Source of the DNA: Halorhabdus rudnickae
GTDB lineage: Archaea; Halobacteriota; Halobacteria; Halobacteriales; Haloarculaceae
Length of the DNA: 64,000 nucleotides
Assembly (NCBI RefSeq): GCF_900880625.1
Contig: NZ_CAAHFB010000001.1
Coordinates: 620,001 to 684,000 of the forward strand
Reading direction: 5' to 3'
Part shown: one piece after another, positions 43,403-52,710 of the stretch
Position numbering within the stretch: position 1 is the stretch's first letter
How the letters are laid out: each line of letters starts with the position of its first letter
The notes under the pieces: model-generated
Seen by the model: the letters and a program-made list of their open reading frames with translations, nothing else
The model's database searches: none
Told to the model about the DNA's origin: nothing
Made by a program: the position numbers and the translations under genes

Positions 43403-43921
43403 ATGCGACGGCGCGAACTTCTGGCCGGACTCGGCGCGGCGGCAGTCGTCGGTGCCGGTGGGTACGTCTCGCTGTCGTCCGTCGGTGGCGACGTCGCCCC
43501 CGTCGAAGTCGACCTCTTCGACACAGCAGGGAGCCCAGGGGGCGAGATGACAGTCCCCGTGCCCGGAAAGACGACCGTCGTCGACCTGTTCGCGACGACC
43601 TGCCCGCCCTGCAAACCGGCGCTTGACACCCTGGACACTGTCGAGTCCGACGTCAAGGATGTCCAGTTCGTCTCCGTCACGGGAGAATATCTCGGCGACG
43701 CGTCCGATCGGACGCGAGGAGACGTAATCGAGTGGTGGCGAACCCACGGCGGTCGCTGGCCGGTCGGCCACGACGCCGAGAACGTGCTGTCGAGGCGGTT
43801 CGACGCCACCGGACTCCCGTTCACGGCCGTCGTCGACGCCGCAGGGTCGGTCGTCTGGTCACACGCGGGCGTGCCGAACGCCGACCGCCTGAGTCGAGCC
43901 ATCGACGACGCAGACGCATGA
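43403..43921 (+). CDS. TlpA/ResA-like Tat-exported thiol-disulfide oxidoreductase
   Basis: 172 aa. Tat signal MRRRELLAGLGAAAVVGAGG. Thioredoxin fold with active site FATTCPPCKPALDTL (C-P-P-C) and cis-Pro in ATGLPFTAVVD. It reduces disulfides in partners such as SCO outside the membrane and receives electrons from CcdA. The stop overlaps the ccdA ATG by 4 bp. Confidence 0.93.
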   Translation: MRRRELLAGLGAAAVVGAGGYVSLSSVGGDVAPVEVDLFDTAGSPGGEMTVPVPGKTTVVDLFATTCPPCKPALDTLDTVESDVKDVQFVSVTGEYLGDASDRTRGDVIEWWRTHGGRWPVGHDAENVLSRRFDATGLPFTAVVDAAGSVVWSHAGVPNADRLSRAIDDADA

Positions 43922-44586
43922 CCGATCTCGGAGTGGCGGCGGCGGTCTCCTTCGCGTTCGCCACCGGGGTGGCGACCTTTTTCGCGCCCTGTGCCTATCC
44001 CCTCCTGCCCGGATACGTCGGCTATTACATCCGGGCGAACGACGGGACGAACGCGACCCTCCCGGGCGCACTCGTTCGCGGCGTCGCCGCGAGCCTCGGC
44101 ATCCTCGTTGCGTTCGCCGTCCTCGCGGCACTGACCGTTACTGTCGGCCGATCGCTGACCGAGTGGTTGCCCTCCCTGGAAGTGATCGTGGGCGCGGTAC
44201 TCGTCGGTCTGGGACTGCTTACGTTGTCCGATCGATCGATCGGATGGCACGCCCGCCTGCCGGAACGACGGACCTCGATCCCGGCGTTCGTGGCGTTCGG
44301 AGTCCTGTACGCCGTCGCGGCGACCGGCTGTATCGCGCCGGTATTCCTCGGGATCGTCTCCCAGGCGCTCACCTTCCCACTATACGGGACCCTCGCCGTC
44401 CTCGGCGGGTACGCCGCCGGAATGGTGTTGCTCATGATCGGGGCGACGGTCGCTATCGCTGTCGGCGTCGACGTCGGTCGGGAGCGACTGCCGGCGCTGT
44501 CCGGACGTCTCACTCAGATTGCCGGGGTCGTCCTGATCCTGGCCGGCCTCGCCCAGATCTGGCTGGCGCTGTTCGTCTATACCTGA
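43918..44586 (+). CDS. ccdA: CcdA-type cytochrome c biogenesis / thiol electron transporter
   Basis: 222 aa, six transmembrane helices. The two redox Cys lie in helices 1 and 4: TFFAPCAYPLLPGYVGYY and AVAATGCIAPVFLGIVSQAL. CcdA carries reducing power from cytoplasmic thioredoxin to exported TlpA/ResA proteins. With SCO and TlpA it forms a complete copper-site thiol-reduction module. Confidence 0.94.
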   Translation: MTDLGVAAAVSFAFATGVATFFAPCAYPLLPGYVGYYIRANDGTNATLPGALVRGVAASLGILVAFAVLAALTVTVGRSLTEWLPSLEVIVGAVLVGLGLLTLSDRSIGWHARLPERRTSIPAFVAFGVLYAVAATGCIAPVFLGIVSQALTFPLYGTLAVLGGYAAGMVLLMIGATVAIAVGVDVGRERLPALSGRLTQIAGVVLILAGLAQIWLALFVYT

Positions 44587-44676
44587 GTGGATCTGGCGCT
44601 ACCGGACTCGCGTCGACCCCGTCGAGTCCGCGAACAACCCCCGACGGTTTTACGGTTGTGACTGATACGTGAGCGC

Positions 44677-45831
44677 ATGACGGATCCGGTCGACGAAGGG
44701 GCCGATGCTGAAGGGGCCGGATCGCCGGACGATACGGCGGAGACGGCAGGCATCCAGCGGTGTGATTACTGTCGGTTGCCGATCCCTCATGATCCGACGA
44801 TCCTAGAGCGTGACGACCAGACCTATCGGTTCTGCTCGCGGGCGTGTCGCAGGGCCGTCGAGAACAGCGATCGCGTCTTCACGCAGTTCCAGGAGGCACG
44901 GCGGTTCGACCCCGGCGTAGAGGCACTTCAGACCGCTCTGCCCGAGGGGATGCCGCGCAACGCATTCGTCATGCTGAGCGACCTGGCAGGGACCCGAACC
45001 GAGTCTGTCCAGGCGGAACTCGTCTGGCGGGCGCTCCAGCGTGGTGAACCCGCCGTCGTCGTTGCCTTCCTTGAACCGCCAGTGTCGATCATCCAGTCGT
45101 TCATGTCTTTGGAGTGGAACGTCATCCCGTATCTCGAACGCGATCAGCTACATATCGTCGACGGATTCACCTATCGGGTCGACGACCCCGATCGGATGCA
45201 CGACCGCATGGGTGAGTGGAATCGGCACCTCCAGTCGGTCGCCAGCGACGCGACGACAACAGTCCGGGACGGGACCGAGATCCACGAACTGGAGAACCAA
45301 CTGGACAACGCTCTGGAACGACTCGAGATGAACGAGCGCGGGATCGTCGTCATCGACTCGCTGACGGAACTGGGCTCGCTCGTCCAGCCGATCCGGGCGT
45401 ACAACTTCGTCAAAGACGTTCGCGCGGATGTCTGTAAAGGCCGATTCGTCCCCGTCTTCGCCGGCGCGACTATGGCCGGCGACGGCGGCGGATTCCCGCA
45501 CGACTTAGGGTACATGACGGACGGTATCGTCGAGATGCGTCTCAACGAGGAGATCGTCGAGGACGCACTCATCAAGCAGATCCGCGTCCGGAAGATGTCC
45601 GGGGTCCTCACTTATCCCGAGTGGAGCGCGTACGAATACACCAGTGGGACGGGCATCGTCCTCTTCGATCCACAGGAAGAGATGGCTGATAGCTCCCAGC
45701 AGAACCTCGACTCCTTCGACACCGACGAAGGGATTACTTCAACCGATGATGAGGAATCCCCAATCGATCGAGCACCCCTAGAACAAGCCGAGGCAAGCGA
45801 ACTATCAACAGAACGCGACAGTGATAGCTGA
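44677..45831 (+). CDS. HTR-like KaiC-family protein with zinc-finger N-terminus
   Basis: 384 aa. Residues 28-65 form a TRASH/YHS-like treble-clef (CDYCRLPIPHDP then FCSRACRRAVE). Residues about 90-330 are a RecA/KaiC-like domain, but the P-loop area (LSDLAGTRTESVQAELVWRAL) is not a canonical Walker A, while GIVVIDSLTELG is a Walker B-like strand. The tail is acidic. Known in haloarchaea as HTR-like protein; signalling role suspected, no direct evidence. TATA TTTTAC at 44648-44653 is about 26 nt before the ATG. Confidence 0.75.
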   Translation: MTDPVDEGADAEGAGSPDDTAETAGIQRCDYCRLPIPHDPTILERDDQTYRFCSRACRRAVENSDRVFTQFQEARRFDPGVEALQTALPEGMPRNAFVMLSDLAGTRTESVQAELVWRALQRGEPAVVVAFLEPPVSIIQSFMSLEWNVIPYLERDQLHIVDGFTYRVDDPDRMHDRMGEWNRHLQSVASDATTTVRDGTEIHELENQLDNALERLEMNERGIVVIDSLTELGSLVQPIRAYNFVKDVRADVCKGRFVPVFAGATMAGDGGGFPHDLGYMTDGIVEMRLNEEIVEDALIKQIRVRKMSGVLTYPEWSAYEYTSGTGIVLFDPQEEMADSSQQNLDSFDTDEGITSTDDEESPIDRAPLEQAEASELSTERDSDS

Positions 45832-45996
45832 GTCTACTGGGCACTCGGCGGTACCCTGTCGATTCGAGATATCTTTCACGGCGCCGGCAAACGTTTAAAA
45901 CAGACAGAGATAGTGTCAAACCGGTCTCTTCAATCGGCGGTACGGTGGTCGTTCTGACGGGGTCTCGGGCAAGAAAAAAACGGATCGACAGACGGC

Positions 45997-48093
45997 CTAG
46001 TTACGGCGCTGTCTGCCGAGTACACCAAGTGACAGCACGAACAGCGCCGTCATCGTCAAGACAGCCGTGAACCCTGGACCGCTGGTTGCCGTCGTTTCTG
46101 GGCTCGCGTCCATCTGCTCGGTCGTCTCTGTGGTCTCGGTCTCTGTCGTGGTCGCCGTCTCCGTTGCCGTCGGTTCGGGATTGTCGTCATCGACCTCGAT
46201 CATCGCGTCTGCATTGAGGACCGAGTCCTCGCGGCCGTTACGGAGCTGGTCAATCTCACTGTCCGTATAGTGGCCGTAGACCTCGACGGCGTCGCTCGTG
46301 GCCGAGAGGTCCGCAAGGGGCGTTGTCTCGACCGCGATCGAGAGGGTTCCGCCGTCGAGTGTCACGTCCTCGACGGGGATGGTCTGTGACGTCTCGTTCA
46401 TGATGGTGAACGTCGAGGCGTTGATCTCACTGACTGCAGCTGGGACATCGTAGGTCAACGTGGTCAGGTCTCCATCGGCCGACACTGACGGGTCGTCGAG
46501 CATGCGAGTCGCCCGCCGGATGCGATCTTCCGCCGGCGGCGTGATCGTCCCGCGTTTTTCGATGTAATTCACGACAGTGGTACCGTACAGCGTGTAGTCC
46601 TCCTCGACTGTCGGGAGGCTACTGAGATCGTCCCACCCGGCCATATAGGAGTTGACTGTCACATTGTAACTCGCGTCCGGATCGAGGGGTTCACCATCGA
46701 CGAAGATGTCGCCGATTACCGTCGAAGTGTTGGGCTGATCGACGTATTCGTACGTTACGCCACCTACCTGTAGTTGGGACTGGGCTCCGTAGTTGTCAGT
46801 CGGTGCAGTGACTTGGCTCGCAAGCAGATTCTGAAGCTGTTCACCAGTCATCTCCTTGGTGACGAGAGTGTTCCCGAACGGCAGCGACGTATACACGTCG
46901 TCGTACGTGACTTCACCCTCGTCGATGACAAAGTTTCCACGGATGCCGCCCGCGTTGGTGACAGCCACGTCCGAATCAGTCTGTTCGATGAACGCATCAC
47001 CGACGATGCGCCCCCAGTTGGTGTCGTCGGCGTAGTTCTGGCCAGTTGAATCAAGTGCTTCAGTGGTTTCGCCAGCAACCTTCGAAAGGTCCTCGCTGAG
47101 TCCCGATTCGACGACGCCCTTGGCCGATTCGTTCATCGACCAGTTACCCTCATCGAGAGTATAGAGCTGCCCATCGTTGAACCCAACACCATCAGCGCTG
47201 ACGCTGATGTTGACTTCGCCGAGGTACTCGGCGTTGCCCCCCGCTTCGACGATGACCGATCCCGAAGTGATTTTCGGGCCGTACGTGATCTCGTCGTCAC
47301 CGGACACAATGACATCGATGTTGTCCGTGTTGTTCGCGAGTTCTTTGGATTCGGGGATGCCGGTGTGAGTGAGTGCAACGACCACGTCGACGTTTTCCTC
47401 TTCTCGGAGCGTTTCTGCGACCCGGTTGCCGGCTTTCGAGAAGTCCGTTACTTTGTAGCCGTGTTCCTCGAAGTCAATTGCCGTTTTTGACTTGACAGCG
47501 TCATCAACGAGACCAAGGAAGCCGATCTTCACGCCATCGCGCGTGACGGTCGTGTAGTTGCTGGTCCCAGGAATGTTTCCGCCGTCTTGGCCCCGAATAT
47601 TGGCCACAAGCCACGGGAATTCAGATTTCTCGCTGAAGTTCGCGACTGGCTTGAACCCGTAGTCGAGGTCGTGGTTGCCGATGACCTCGGCTGCCGGATC
47701 GATGACGTTCAACACGTCAGTCGGAACACGCCATTGGGAGACAGCCGAAAGAGAACTCGGGCTAACCTCGTCGCCGCCACCCACGACGATCGTTGGATTA
47801 TCGAGGGCAGCCTGTCGGTCAGTGATCGCACCCTGGAGCGTCCCCATTGCCTCAGGATTTGCCATCGCCGTTTGCACGTCGTTATACTGGAGGATAGTGA
47901 GGTTCGTCCCGTCACCGGGCTCGACTGATTCGTTGAGTTCAGCTGGTCCGGGGCCCGACGATAGATCCGCGCCAGCGACTACCCCCGACAACGCTGTCAG
48001 TATGACCATCGCTGCTAAGACAGTCGCTCCACCAAGCGCTACGGTGGCTGTTGGTCTTCTATCCGAATTACGCCAAGGTCTTTTTAAGCTCAT
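45997..48093 (-). CDS. Cell-surface 5'-nucleotidase/metallophosphatase with PGF-CTERM
   Basis: 698 aa from the ATG at 48093. Signal peptide to about residue 42. The metallophosphatase domain has LQYNDVQT and the NHD motif VIGNHDLDYG, followed by the 5'-nucleotidase C-terminal domain (NAGGIRGNFVIDEGEVTYDD). A Thr/Glu-rich stalk (TATETATTTETETTE) leads to GPGFTAVLTMTALFVLSLGV and a basic end, the PGF-CTERM signal processed by archaeosortase A and lipid-linked. It releases phosphate or nucleosides from external nucleotides. TATA CTATATAG (48118-48125) makes the 48093 start leaderless and excludes the ATG at 48108. Confidence 0.93.
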   Translation of the reverse strand: MSLKRPWRNSDRRPTATVALGGATVLAAMVILTALSGVVAGADLSSGPGPAELNESVEPGDGTNLTILQYNDVQTAMANPEAMGTLQGAITDRQAALDNPTIVVGGGDEVSPSSLSAVSQWRVPTDVLNVIDPAAEVIGNHDLDYGFKPVANFSEKSEFPWLVANIRGQDGGNIPGTSNYTTVTRDGVKIGFLGLVDDAVKSKTAIDFEEHGYKVTDFSKAGNRVAETLREEENVDVVVALTHTGIPESKELANNTDNIDVIVSGDDEITYGPKITSGSVIVEAGGNAEYLGEVNISVSADGVGFNDGQLYTLDEGNWSMNESAKGVVESGLSEDLSKVAGETTEALDSTGQNYADDTNWGRIVGDAFIEQTDSDVAVTNAGGIRGNFVIDEGEVTYDDVYTSLPFGNTLVTKEMTGEQLQNLLASQVTAPTDNYGAQSQLQVGGVTYEYVDQPNTSTVIGDIFVDGEPLDPDASYNVTVNSYMAGWDDLSSLPTVEEDYTLYGTTVVNYIEKRGTITPPAEDRIRRATRMLDDPSVSADGDLTTLTYDVPAAVSEINASTFTIMNETSQTIPVEDVTLDGGTLSIAVETTPLADLSATSDAVEVYGHYTDSEIDQLRNGREDSVLNADAMIEVDDDNPEPTATETATTTETETTETTEQMDASPETTATSGPGFTAVLTMTALFVLSLGVLGRQRRN

Positions 48094-48517
48094 TTCAATA
48101 TAAAGCATCGTGTCGATCTATATAGTGTTTTTCGTAATATTTCTTATAATTATGCCGGATGCTGCGTAAGGGATACGTGTGTAGCAAAGTTGTACCTTGC
48201 CCAGATAGATCTGAATCCGATATAGCATTCAGATACATCTGTAAGTGAAATCACCCCCGAGACGTGGCGTGACCGTAGCACGGAGTGGAGATTTCTCCAA
48301 CGCAGCCACATGGTCAAGCCCAGTGGTCAGGCCGATCCACGGTCTTGTACAGGTGTTAGTCTGGTAGCGATGACAGTTGGGCCGAGTGTTCAGTTGACGG
48401 CGTTGTTGAGAATAGCGTCTGCATATCAGGCAGGACATTCAGTCCAACGGCAGAAAGCCCAGCGATGGGTGCCAAGCTCAGCACTGAGCCAGTCGATAGG
48501 CTACTGGGGTACCGTAG
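48094..48517. other. Gene-free stretch between the nucleotidase and the GGGPS-like gene
   Basis: About 420 bp. The left end contains the nucleotidase promoter and AT-rich DNA. From about 48230 to 48510 composition returns to mid-GC with short open frames on both strands. None shows a haloarchaeal amino-acid bias or a recognised motif. It may be a fossil gene or mobile-element remnant, but no terminal repeat or transposase motif was seen. Confidence 0.5.
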
Positions 48518-49795
48518 TTATATCTCGACGCCAATGTGGGCGACCGGTGGTACATCCGCCTGAATATCGAATCGCTCGGCGAGTAAGCCGGCAACGAGAT
48601 CGTGCGGGAAAGATTGCTCGTCGTCCAGAAGTACCTTCGAAAGTTCCACCTCGCCGGGAAGTTCCTCGCGTTCGTCGAGTGCAACCGACAACGAGATCTC
48701 GTCGGTCACCGTGCCGTCGAGTTCGTCGGCGAGTGCTGTCAGCCCGAGATACGCCTCGATCGTCGCAATGAGGTATTCCCTGGCGCGGGATGTGGGATTG
48801 GACAACGACGTGATCGTCGAGAGATAGCTTGCGGCACTGGTTCCGTCGATATCGACAGTCTCGTCGACCCAGGATTCGACGGCCGCCCTGTCGGCGTCGG
48901 GGCCGAGCGCTGCGGCGGCGTCCGCACAGATCTCAACTTCTTCGGCGGCAATCTCGTGGAAGATGTTCCCGACAACTGTCGCGTCCGCACCGGCGTCGAC
49001 GACTGCCTGGGCGCTTTCGCGATCGTCGAGACCGCCGCCGTACCAGACCCGCGACCAAGAGACGCCCTCGTCGATCGCCGCGAGGATGTCCTGGGCCTCC
49101 TCGTCGCCGAAGGTACCCGAGTACTCCAGATAGATGATTTCGGACTCGTGATGTCGCTCGGCGGCCATCGCCCGCTGTTTGGCCGCCGTCGGACCGAGCA
49201 GGTCGTTCTCGTCGACGTTGGCCTCCCGAGCCGCTGCACTGTCGGGGTTCTGGATGATATACGCCTCGAAAATCGCCTCGTCGATCATCCAGGAGGTGGC
49301 CGCGCCGGCGAGTCGACTCTCGAGTTCGTCGCCCAGGGGGATCGGCAGCTTCTCGGCGAGCATCGTCGGGGCGATCTCCTCTTCGATGTGTTCGATGCCG
49401 GCGCCGAGTTGCCCGACTAGCGACTCCGCGTCGCCGTTGAGCACTTCGGGGAGTGCCAGGAACTCGGCGCGTTCGCGCGTCGCGTTGGTCACCTGTGCCG
49501 GGCCGGACGGTTCCTGGAAGGCAGGGGCCGGCCGATCGGCCACTAATTCGAGCGTCTGCTGGGTGTTTTCCCCGGTCACGTCCTTCGATCCCCCGACCTC
49601 GAGGGCGCTCGTGTGCTGGAGATAGAGCGGAAACAGCAGGGGAAGCTGTTTCTCCTCTTCGGGGTCGATCTTCGTGATGTGTGTCCACTCGGCCGGGACG
49701 GGATTGGTGTCCAGCGTCAGCAGATCTCGACTCGCGATCGTCGCCGCAGTGGCGATCGATTCGAGTCGCTTCGCAATGTCTGCAAGCGTCGTCAT
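48518..49795 (-). CDS. GGGPS/PcrB-like prenyltransferase with C-terminal extension
   Basis: 425 aa. Residues about 33-290 follow the geranylgeranylglyceryl-phosphate synthase barrel: HITKIDPEEE, LFPLYLQHTSALEVGGSKDVTG, PIPLGDELESRLAGAATSWMI, IIYLEYSGTFG and YGGGLDDRESAQAVVDAGADATVVGN (phosphate-binding loop). Usual enzymes are about 220-250 aa, so the last 135 residues are extra and unassigned. It would join a prenyl chain to glycerol-1-phosphate for archaeal membranes. TATA TATAAAAA complement at 49820-49827 fits a leaderless start at 49795. Confidence 0.85.
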   Translation of the reverse strand: MTTLADIAKRLESIATAATIASRDLLTLDTNPVPAEWTHITKIDPEEEKQLPLLFPLYLQHTSALEVGGSKDVTGENTQQTLELVADRPAPAFQEPSGPAQVTNATRERAEFLALPEVLNGDAESLVGQLGAGIEHIEEEIAPTMLAEKLPIPLGDELESRLAGAATSWMIDEAIFEAYIIQNPDSAAAREANVDENDLLGPTAAKQRAMAAERHHESEIIYLEYSGTFGDEEAQDILAAIDEGVSWSRVWYGGGLDDRESAQAVVDAGADATVVGNIFHEIAAEEVEICADAAAALGPDADRAAVESWVDETVDIDGTSAASYLSTITSLSNPTSRAREYLIATIEAYLGLTALADELDGTVTDEISLSVALDEREELPGEVELSKVLLDDEQSFPHDLVAGLLAERFDIQADVPPVAHIGVEI

Positions 49796-49871
49796 TACTC
49801 CAAGTGTGCATGCCACCGATATAAAAACGTGTCACACCCGAGGCGTCGCCGGTCATCACACGAGCCGACGA

Positions 49872-51110
49872 TCACGCCGTCCTGTGACCGGGGAGGACGC
49901 TCGGATCACCCGAGTAGCGGATGTACTCGGCGGCGATCCCCGCGAGGGGCGAGTCCGTCTCGGCGGCGAACTCGCTCGCGAGATCGAGATAGCGTTCGCT
50001 GACGGCGACGATCCGGTCGTAGGCCTCGTCTTCGTCGTTCACAAGGACGTACTCGGCGGTGACTGGCGTCAGTTGCCCCTCGGCACGATCGGCCTCGAAG
50101 TCGTCGACATCGTCCAGCCAGATCTGTGCGCCGATGATCGCCAGGACGATCGATCGCTTGAACGCCTCCTCGACGGGTAACCCGGCGCGTCGGTACATCT
50201 CGATCATCCCGTCGTAGATGACACCGACGCGGGCGTACTGGGTCTTGAGGTACGGAAGCTCCTCGACCCTGTCGAAGAGATCGATCTCGGCGTCTAAGTC
50301 CTCAATCGGTGCGTCACGGTACTCCTTGCGGATCCGCTCGCCTGCGTCCTGATCGCCCGCCTGTGCGTCCGCGAGCAGCTCCCGGAAGTGGGGGTCGCGA
50401 TCCTGGTGGCGCTCGGAGAGTTCGACCGCCCAGTCGTAGATCTCGCGGATCTCCCCGGGGAGTCGCTCGAAAGCAGCCTCGAGTTCGGACTGGAGTGTCT
50501 CCTGGGCGATCTCGGCCACTCGCTTTCGGTCGCCCGGCTCCAGATCGACCGACACCCCGAAATCCTCGTACTCCGCGTCGTTGATCGCATCACGCATGTC
50601 GCCGTCGACGAGTGCCGCGACGACCAATCGGGTGAGGTACTCGCTCCGATCGACGAGTTCCTGTGGCGTCTCCGGCCCGGCTTCCCACTCCGCGGTCGTG
50701 ATCGGCTCCCGAAAGCGGATCGGTCCGACGGCGTCGGCATCGTCGAGGTCCGCGTCAAGGGTCCCGTCCGCCCAGACGCTCAATGTAACCGGATCGTTCC
50801 CGTCGACTGCGCGCTCGCGTGCGGTCCGATAGAGCTGTCCCAGTGTCAACTCTGCCGGCAGCGTCAGCTTCGTGTCGTAGGAGAACTCGACCGACTCCGC
50901 GTCGAAGGCCTCGGCCAGCGCGTCTTCGACGGGATCGAACGCGTCCGCGATCATCGCGTCCATGCGACGATCGACCAGTCGTTTGAGTTCGAGCGATTCG
51001 CGTTCGAACACGCCGGTCTCGGCGTAGTAGCCGAGCGCGGCCCGTCCGGCGGTCGGAAGGGCTTCCCGGTCGGCCAGCCAGCCGGCGAGTCGTCTAGGGA
51101 TAGCCGTCAT
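49872..51110 (-). CDS. Uncharacterised protein with prenyl-synthase-like Asp-rich motif
   Basis: 412 aa from the ATG at 51110 (ATG at 51122 possible). Mostly helical and acidic. Near the C-terminus AIIGAQIWLDDVDDFEADRAEGQLTPV resembles the second aspartate-rich region (G-x-x-x-Q-x-x-D-D-x-x-D) of trans-prenyl synthases. A first D-D-x-x-x-D motif is not obvious, so catalytic function is uncertain. It lies upstream of the GGGPS-like gene in the same direction and divergent from geranylgeranyl reductase, suggesting a lipid-related role. Confidence 0.6.
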   Translation of the reverse strand: MTAIPRRLAGWLADREALPTAGRAALGYYAETGVFERESLELKRLVDRRMDAMIADAFDPVEDALAEAFDAESVEFSYDTKLTLPAELTLGQLYRTARERAVDGNDPVTLSVWADGTLDADLDDADAVGPIRFREPITTAEWEAGPETPQELVDRSEYLTRLVVAALVDGDMRDAINDAEYEDFGVSVDLEPGDRKRVAEIAQETLQSELEAAFERLPGEIREIYDWAVELSERHQDRDPHFRELLADAQAGDQDAGERIRKEYRDAPIEDLDAEIDLFDRVEELPYLKTQYARVGVIYDGMIEMYRRAGLPVEEAFKRSIVLAIIGAQIWLDDVDDFEADRAEGQLTPVTAEYVLVNDEDEAYDRIVAVSERYLDLASEFAAETDSPLAGIAAEYIRYSGDPSVLPGHRTA

Positions 51111-51260
51111 CTGTGTCACCATCGCCGACGAGGTGTCGGCGCGTTGGTGGAAGTGTGTCCGGCCCGATAATGACCCTTTCGTCACGGAGACGATCGGTCA
51201 CGCTGGCGACGGATTCGACACACGGCATCTTTTTCTGACCGCCAGGATTACCCACGTCTA

Positions 51261-52628
51261 ATGTCGAGCGAGGCGTACGACATCGTCGTCGTCGGTGGGG
51301 GGACTGCCGGCGCGTTCGCTGCAGCGACTGCTGCCCAGCGGGGTCTCGACGTCGTCATCCTGGAACGCAAAAGCGAGGGCGAAGCCGGTCACATCGCCTG
51401 TGGCGATGCGATCAAGGGCAAGAGCACGTTCCCGGACGTGATCGACCTCGAATACCTCCGTGAGGAATCGTTCACCAACGAAACCGTCGAATACGCCCGC
51501 TTTGAGATCCCCGACGGCGACACCATCGACTACCCTTTCGGCACCGGTTCGGGCGCGATCGTCGACCGCAAGCGCTACGGCGAAGTGTTGCTCGAGGAAG
51601 CCGATCGGGTCGGTGCCGAGATCCACTACGATACCGTTGTTCGGGACGTGGTCCAGAACGACCGCGTCGAGGGCGTCGAAGCCGTCCGGAAGGGTGACCC
51701 ACGCCGGTACGACGCGGAGGTAGTCATCGACGCCGCGGGCGCGCTCTCGATCCTTCAGGACAAGGCCGATCTGGCCGACGCCACCTTCGATACGAACGTC
51801 ACCTACGAGCAGTTCTGTTCGGCCTATCGGGAAGTCATCGAGGTCGAGGAGCCCGTCGAGTGGGACGACGCGATCGTCTTCAAACCGACCGAAGAACTCG
51901 GGTATCTGTGGTACTTCCCGCGGACGGCTACCGAGATCAACGTCGGACTCGGCTTCCAGATGGATCGCGAACCCATGGAACTGGTCGACGTGCTCCGGGC
52001 GGACATCCGGAACCGTCCCGAGTTCGAGAACGCGACGGTCAAAGACAAACTCGGTGGGGCACTCCCGACTCGCCGGCCCTACGATTCCGCTGTCGCACCG
52101 GGGTTCATGGCGGTCGGTGATGCCGCCGGGCACGTCAACCCTACCACCGGCGGCGGGATCCCCGGCGCTGCCAAGGCCGGCCACTGGGCGGCCGAGATCG
52201 CCGCCGACGCGATCGCCGACGGAGATGCGGACGAGTCAGCACTGTGGGCGTACAACCGCCGCGTCCTGACTGACTTCGGGAAGCGATTCGCGGCGATGGA
52301 TCTGTACAACATCTTCGGCGGCACCCACACCGTCGACGATCTCGCGGAGATACTGTCGGCGCTCCCTGCCCAGCAACTCATCGACATCCTCGGGCGCTCG
52401 GGCACGGCCTCGATGAGCCTGGGACTGAAGCTCAAAACGCTAAAGGACACCTTCGGCCACTGGGCAACGCTGTACGACGCCTACAAGGTCAACAAGCGGA
52501 CGACCGAACTCAAAGAAATCTACGACGACTACCCCGAGACGCCCGCCGGATTCGCCGACTGGCGAGCGAAGCGGGACACGTTCATGGAGGACTTCTACGC
52601 AGAGTTCGACGCCGAGCCGAAATACTGA
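51261..52628 (+). CDS. Geranylgeranyl reductase family FAD enzyme
   Basis: 455 aa. FAD-binding Rossmann start DIVVVGGGTAGAFAAATAAQRG with the acidic end LERK, a Cys loop GHIACGDAIKG, and the second FAD motif PGFMAVGDAAGHVNPTTGGGIPGAAKAG. This family saturates the geranylgeranyl chains of archaeal ether lipids or of menaquinone and other isoprenoids. The C-terminal 120 residues vary among family members. Divergent from the two preceding lipid-type genes; exact substrate not assignable. Confidence 0.92.
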   Translation: MSSEAYDIVVVGGGTAGAFAAATAAQRGLDVVILERKSEGEAGHIACGDAIKGKSTFPDVIDLEYLREESFTNETVEYARFEIPDGDTIDYPFGTGSGAIVDRKRYGEVLLEEADRVGAEIHYDTVVRDVVQNDRVEGVEAVRKGDPRRYDAEVVIDAAGALSILQDKADLADATFDTNVTYEQFCSAYREVIEVEEPVEWDDAIVFKPTEELGYLWYFPRTATEINVGLGFQMDREPMELVDVLRADIRNRPEFENATVKDKLGGALPTRRPYDSAVAPGFMAVGDAAGHVNPTTGGGIPGAAKAGHWAAEIAADAIADGDADESALWAYNRRVLTDFGKRFAAMDLYNIFGGTHTVDDLAEILSALPAQQLIDILGRSGTASMSLGLKLKTLKDTFGHWATLYDAYKVNKRTTELKEIYDDYPETPAGFADWRAKRDTFMEDFYAEFDAEPKY

Positions 52629-52710
52629 GAGCACCCCCCTACCGCGGTCGACGTGGCCTGGGCTCCGACTTTCAAAACCCCTTACTCCCGGCGCCGCGTA
52701 CGTCCTCGTG

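Noticed and set aside
48310..48771. 153-codon plus-strand frame in the gap before the GGGPS-like gene
   Set aside because: The second half is antisense to the GGGPS-like gene, and the first half shows no haloarchaeal bias or motif.
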